The translations under genes and the position numbers were made by a program. Source: Clostridiales bacterium (GTDB lineage Bacteria > Bacillota > Clostridia > Oscillospirales > CAG-272). From it: a stretch of DNA of 8,273 bases. Shown here piece after piece: positions 6,123-8,273 of the stretch. Below the pieces are notes generated by a model. It worked only from the letters and a program-made list of their open reading frames with translations. It searched no databases and was not told the DNA's origin. The stretch is from the NCBI GenBank assembly GCA_004554105.1, contig SFNW01000087.1, forward strand, positions 1-8,273, given 5' to 3'. How positions within the stretch are numbered: the stretch's first letter is position 1; each line of letters starts with the position of its first letter.

Positions 6123-7130
6123 TTACTCGCCGCGGCGCGCGTACTGCGAAAAGTCGAGCGTCGCGGTCGTCCCGACGCCGACCGTCGAGTCGAGCGAAAG
6201 TCCGACGCCGAGGTTTTCGCAGATGCGGCGGCAGAGATACAGTCCGATGCCGCTCGAATGCGCGTCGCCCCTGCCCCCGATGCCGGTATAGCCCTTTTCA
6301 AACACGCGCGGCAGGTCCTCTTTTTCGATGCCGATACCCGTATCCGCAATGCAGAGCAGTTTTTCGGACGGCGAAAAGATGCGGACGCCGCCCTCTCTGG
6401 TATACTTGAGCGCGTTGGAAAGCAGTTGCTCCAACACAAAAGAGAGCCACTTTTCGTCGGTGACTGCCGAAATGCCGCTCGGCATAAATTCCACGCGCAG
6501 CCGCCGCCCGATAAATTCGGCGGAAAACCGCTTGACGGCGGCGCGGACGAGCGGGTCAACCGCATAGGTGCGGAACACATAGTCGCCCGCATTCATATCA
6601 AGCCGCAGATAGGTGAGCACCATGTCGACATACTGCTCAATGCGCGACAGTTCGGCGGAAAGCTGCCTTGCAAGCGGCGTATCCTCGCCCCCGAGCGTCA
6701 GCCGCATGGAGGAAATCGGCGTTTTAATCTGATGCGCCCACACCGTGTAGTAATCGATGGTGTCGGCATAGCGCTTTGCCGCCGCGTCCTCAAATGCCGC
6801 CGCAGAAGCGCGCAGGGCGGCGACGACCGCCTGCATATCCGCTTCACCGAGCGTTTCGGGCGTCGGCAGCGGCGCATGGCGCGCCCGCTCCGGCTCGGTC
6901 AGCAAAGTCGCGCGCCGATGCCTTGCCCGCACACGGAAAAAGTCAAGGACAAGCAGGACGATGCCCGCCGCGGCGCAAAGCAGCGTTGGATAAAGCACGG
7001 CGGCAAGCGGCAGTCGGTAGAGGAAAAAAGAGACGGCAAAGACCGCCGCAAAGGCGAGAAAGGTCAAACTCGCGTCCCGCCGCTCGGCGAGATACCGCAA
7101 AAACAGGTTTTCTTTCGCTTCGTTCTTCAT
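6123..7130 (-). CDS. BceS-type intramembrane-sensing histidine kinase
   Basis: A 335-aa membrane kinase. Two hydrophobic segments (about 23-39 and 41-63) are separated by only a few residues around YRLP, so there is no extracellular sensor domain. This is the hallmark of intramembrane-sensing kinases (BceS, GraS, VraG-associated types), which depend on the partner transporter to detect peptides. The catalytic part shows the phospho-acceptor His133 in WAHQIKTPIS, N-box LLSNALKYT with Asn239, G1 box DTGIGI (263-268) and G2 box GIGLYL (294-299). I chose the ATG at 7130, which overlaps the regulator stop as ATGA. No strong Shine-Dalgarno site is visible there (GGG is about 10 nt upstream), so translation probably depends on coupling to the regulator gene. 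An upstream in-frame ATG at 7259 lies inside the regulator gene and encodes a non-family extension. Confidence 0.93.
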   Translation of the reverse strand: MKNEAKENLFLRYLAERRDASLTFLAFAAVFAVSFFLYRLPLAAVLYPTLLCAAAGIVLLVLDFFRVRARHRRATLLTEPERARHAPLPTPETLGEADMQAVVAALRASAAAFEDAAAKRYADTIDYYTVWAHQIKTPISSMRLTLGGEDTPLARQLSAELSRIEQYVDMVLTYLRLDMNAGDYVFRTYAVDPLVRAAVKRFSAEFIGRRLRVEFMPSGISAVTDEKWLSFVLEQLLSNALKYTREGGVRIFSPSEKLLCIADTGIGIEKEDLPRVFEKGYTGIGGRGDAHSSGIGLYLCRRICENLGVGLSLDSTVGVGTTATLDFSQYARRGE

Positions 7131-7798
7131 TCTACAATATACCCGACGCCGAATTTGGTGGTGATGAAGTCCCGCAGCCCCGCGGCGTCCAGTTTTTTGC
7201 GCAGACGCGCGACGTTGACGGTCAGCGTATTCTCGTCGACAAACTCGTCGGTCTCCCACAGCCGCTCCATCAGCCGCTCGCGGCTGACGACCTTGCCCTT
7301 GCTTTCCATCAGGCAGAGCAAAATGCGGTATTCGTTCTTCGTCAGCGGAATTTTCTCGCCCTCGTAGGTCAGCGTGCCGTCACCCGTGTCGAGGAATGCC
7401 CCGCGGTGGCAGAGCAGCGTCGCCGACGCGGCAAAATCGTAGGTGCGGCGCAGCAGCGCGCGCAGTTTTGCCATCAGCACGCTGCCGTCAAAGGGCTTCG
7501 CGATGAAGTCGTCCGCGCCCATTTCCATCGCGGTCACGATGTTCATGCCGTCCGACGCGGAGGAAATGAACACAATCGGCACGCGCGACAGCTTGCGAAT
7601 CTCGGCGCACCAGTGATAGCCGTTGAAAAAGGGCAGCGAAATGTCGAGCAAAACGATGTGCGGCGCAAAGGACGCGCAGTCCGAAAGCACCGTGCGAAAG
7701 TCCTCGACGATGTGCGGCTCCATGTCCCACGCGGCGGCGAGCGCCGCGATTTGCTCGGCGATGCCGCGGTCGTCCTCGACAATGAGCAGTTTATACAT
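7127..7798 (-). CDS. BceR-type OmpR-family response regulator
   Basis: A 223-aa DNA-binding regulator, phosphorylated by the kinase encoded next to it. The receiver domain (1-115) has the acidic pocket Glu8-Asp9-Asp10, phospho-acceptor Asp52 in VLLDISLPFFNGY, switch Ser80 in FISSAS, and Lys101 in the KPF motif. The winged-helix domain (about 138-223) carries LTKNEYRILLCLMES, the recognition-helix region DENTLTVNVARLRKKL and the C-terminal GVGYIVE, as in OmpR/PhoB proteins. The start ATG at 7798 follows AGGGGG with an 8-nt spacer and a near-consensus promoter. First gene of the four-gene module, it overlaps the kinase gene by 4 nt. A likely target is the inverted repeat at 6104-6121; no such repeat is seen before its own promoter, so it may not be autoregulated. 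Confidence 0.95.
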   Translation of the reverse strand: MYKLLIVEDDRGIAEQIAALAAAWDMEPHIVEDFRTVLSDCASFAPHIVLLDISLPFFNGYHWCAEIRKLSRVPIVFISSASDGMNIVTAMEMGADDFIAKPFDGSVLMAKLRALLRRTYDFAASATLLCHRGAFLDTGDGTLTYEGEKIPLTKNEYRILLCLMESKGKVVSRERLMERLWETDEFVDENTLTVNVARLRKKLDAAGLRDFITTKFGVGYIVE

Positions 7799-7842
7799 GG
7801 GTGTTCCCCCTTAGGCAGTTGCGGAAAATTTTTCTTGTCTCT

Positions 7843-7871
7843 ATCATAATATAAAACGGCGGCAGGGTCAA
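7843..7871 (-). promoter_or_regulatory. SigA-like promoter of the regulator/kinase genes
   Basis: On the minus strand TTGACC (7866-7871) and TATGAT (7843-7848) are separated by 17 bp, with the -10 44 nt before the regulator ATG. The near-consensus match suggests steady basal expression of the sensing pair, in contrast to the -35-less promoter of the transporter genes. Bases 7872-7930 show nothing else I can support. Confidence 0.82.
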
Positions 7872-7930
7872 GCGCGCGTTTTGCGTATTTCCTTCCGGCT
7901 TATGTGTCGCAATCGCTTTGCAAATGACGG

Positions 7931-7963
7931 AAAAGACTTCACCGAGTTAAGGCGAAGTCTTTT
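7931..7963 (-). terminator. Hairpin terminator downstream of the low-GC genes
   Basis: A perfect 10-bp stem AAAAGACTTC (7931-7940) / GAAGTCTTTT (7954-7963) has a 13-nt loop in which CC/GG can also pair. On the minus strand it ends in TTTT and lies 22 nt beyond the stop of the 30-aa reading frame. It is symmetrical and may work both ways. It separates the cysteine hydrolase unit from the regulator promoter. Confidence 0.75.
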
Positions 7964-7985
7964 CAGCAGCCGGATAAACCGAATT

Positions 7986-8078
7986 CTATCTCTTCTTTTT
8001 ATTCTTTTGACTGACATATAAACTGATTGCAATTACAAAGATAGCTGCCACTGCTACCCCATATTCCGTAAGAGTCAC
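7986..8078 (-). CDS. Possible 30-aa single-span membrane peptide
   Basis: A GTG-initiated frame encodes a peptide from MTLTEYG to KNKKKR: about 18 uninterrupted hydrophobic residues (7-24) followed by a strongly basic tail (QKNKKKR). This topology, and the MT-x-x-E start, resembles the short holin-like toxin peptides often annotated in Firmicutes, but the similarity is by shape only. It lies 32 nt downstream of the cysteine hydrolase stop and 22 nt upstream of a terminator hairpin, so it would be the last gene of that transcript. The weak point is initiation: GGTAGGAA abuts the GTG with too short a spacer. A second GTG at codon 10 has GGGG 5 nt upstream and would give a 21-residue peptide. 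An in-frame TAG two codons upstream excludes a longer form. Confidence 0.4.
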   Translation of the reverse strand: MTLTEYGVAVAAIFVIAISLYVSQKNKKKR

Positions 8079-8110
8079 TTCCTACCGCAAATTACGATTT
8101 TTTGTGGTCA

Positions 8111-8273
8111 TCATTCTTGCATAACTTCACTGAGTTTATCGACGGCACACCCCTTGCTTGCATAATATTCAAACATCTCATTGAGTTTCTTTTTATCGTA
8201 ACTGGTAATACAGTCAGACAAAACATGAACGGTATAACCGACTTTGGTCATATTGTAGCAAGTAGATTTTATG
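8111..8273 (-). CDS. C-terminal end of an isochorismatase-like cysteine hydrolase (5' truncated)
   Basis: The minus-strand frame is open from the window edge to TGA at 8111-8113, giving the last 53 residues. The sequence STCYNMTKVGYTVHVLSDC followed by ITSYDKKKLNEMFEYYASKGC aligns by eye with the end of isochorismatase/nicotinamidase-family hydrolases: the xTAxDAxxxGYxVxVxxDxxAS segment plus the terminal helix. In that family the catalytic Cys sits three residues before the T of TAxDA, just beyond the first whole codon seen here. Base 8273 is a C on the minus strand, compatible with TGC/TGT only as the third base of TGC. The catalytic Asp and Lys lie outside the window. Family is probable; substrate cannot be told. 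The low GC of this gene contrasts with the module to its left. Confidence 0.7.
   Translation of the reverse strand, partial: IKSTCYNMTKVGYTVHVLSDCITSYDKKKLNEMFEYYASKGCAVDKLSEVMQE

Noticed and set aside
7131..7259. N-terminal extension of the kinase to an ATG at 7259
   Set aside because: It overlaps the regulator's DNA-binding domain and adds 43 basic, non-family residues; the ATGA start at 7130 gives the normal short N-terminus before TM1.
6258..7367. Plus-strand frame (369 codons) opposite the kinase and regulator genes
   Set aside because: Antisense to two genes with all family motifs, spans their junction, and has a composition typical of shadow frames.

Overview
The window looks like chromosomal DNA from a Gram-positive Clostridia-type bacterium, possibly a gut Oscillospiraceae/Ruminococcaceae relative. 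This rests on four things: a dockerin-bearing secreted enzyme, a Bce-type antimicrobial-peptide detoxification module (known from Firmicutes), clear SigA-like promoters with 17-bp spacers, and purine-rich Shine-Dalgarno sites. Genus is not determinable from the sequence. By eye, sampled parts of the central genes are near 60% GC, while the last ~290 bases are near 37%.

Layout, left to right. (1) 1-419, plus strand: the 3' end of an unrecognised, probably extracellular protein, followed 14 nt later by a 54-aa acidic small protein, closed by a strong intrinsic terminator. (2) 477-3430, minus strand: a monocistronic gene with its own SigA-like promoter and terminators at both sides. It encodes a 941-aa exported protein in which an SGNH/GDSL hydrolase domain sits between two related beta-solenoid-like regions and is followed by a dockerin-like module whose second half has lost its calcium ligands. 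(3) 3521-7871, minus strand: a four-gene Bce-type module in the order response regulator, histidine kinase, ABC ATPase, FtsX-like permease, ending in a terminator. (4) 7931-8273, minus strand, low GC: the C-terminal end of an isochorismatase-like cysteine hydrolase, a possible 30-aa membrane peptide, and a hairpin terminator.

How the genes work together. By analogy with BceRS-BceAB, the permease and ATPase would sense and relieve cell-wall-active peptides. The two-TM kinase, which has almost no extracellular loop, would receive the signal from the transporter in the membrane. The OmpR-family regulator would then activate the transporter genes. The 109-nt gap between kinase and ATPase supports this: it holds a perfect TTACA-N4-TGTAA inverted repeat (the published BceR-type operator pattern), a second TTACA half-site exactly 20 bp away, an extended -10 with no recognisable -35, and a terminator-like hairpin. 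Regulator/kinase and ATPase/permease are each joined by an ATGA overlap, so the module reads as two coupled gene pairs separated by a regulated promoter.

No stretch over 300 bases lacks a gene. No tRNA, rRNA, CRISPR array or insertion sequence was seen. The least explained elements are the 54-aa acidic protein, the duplicated architecture and half-dead dockerin of the SGNH protein, and the 30-aa peptide beside the GC shift.
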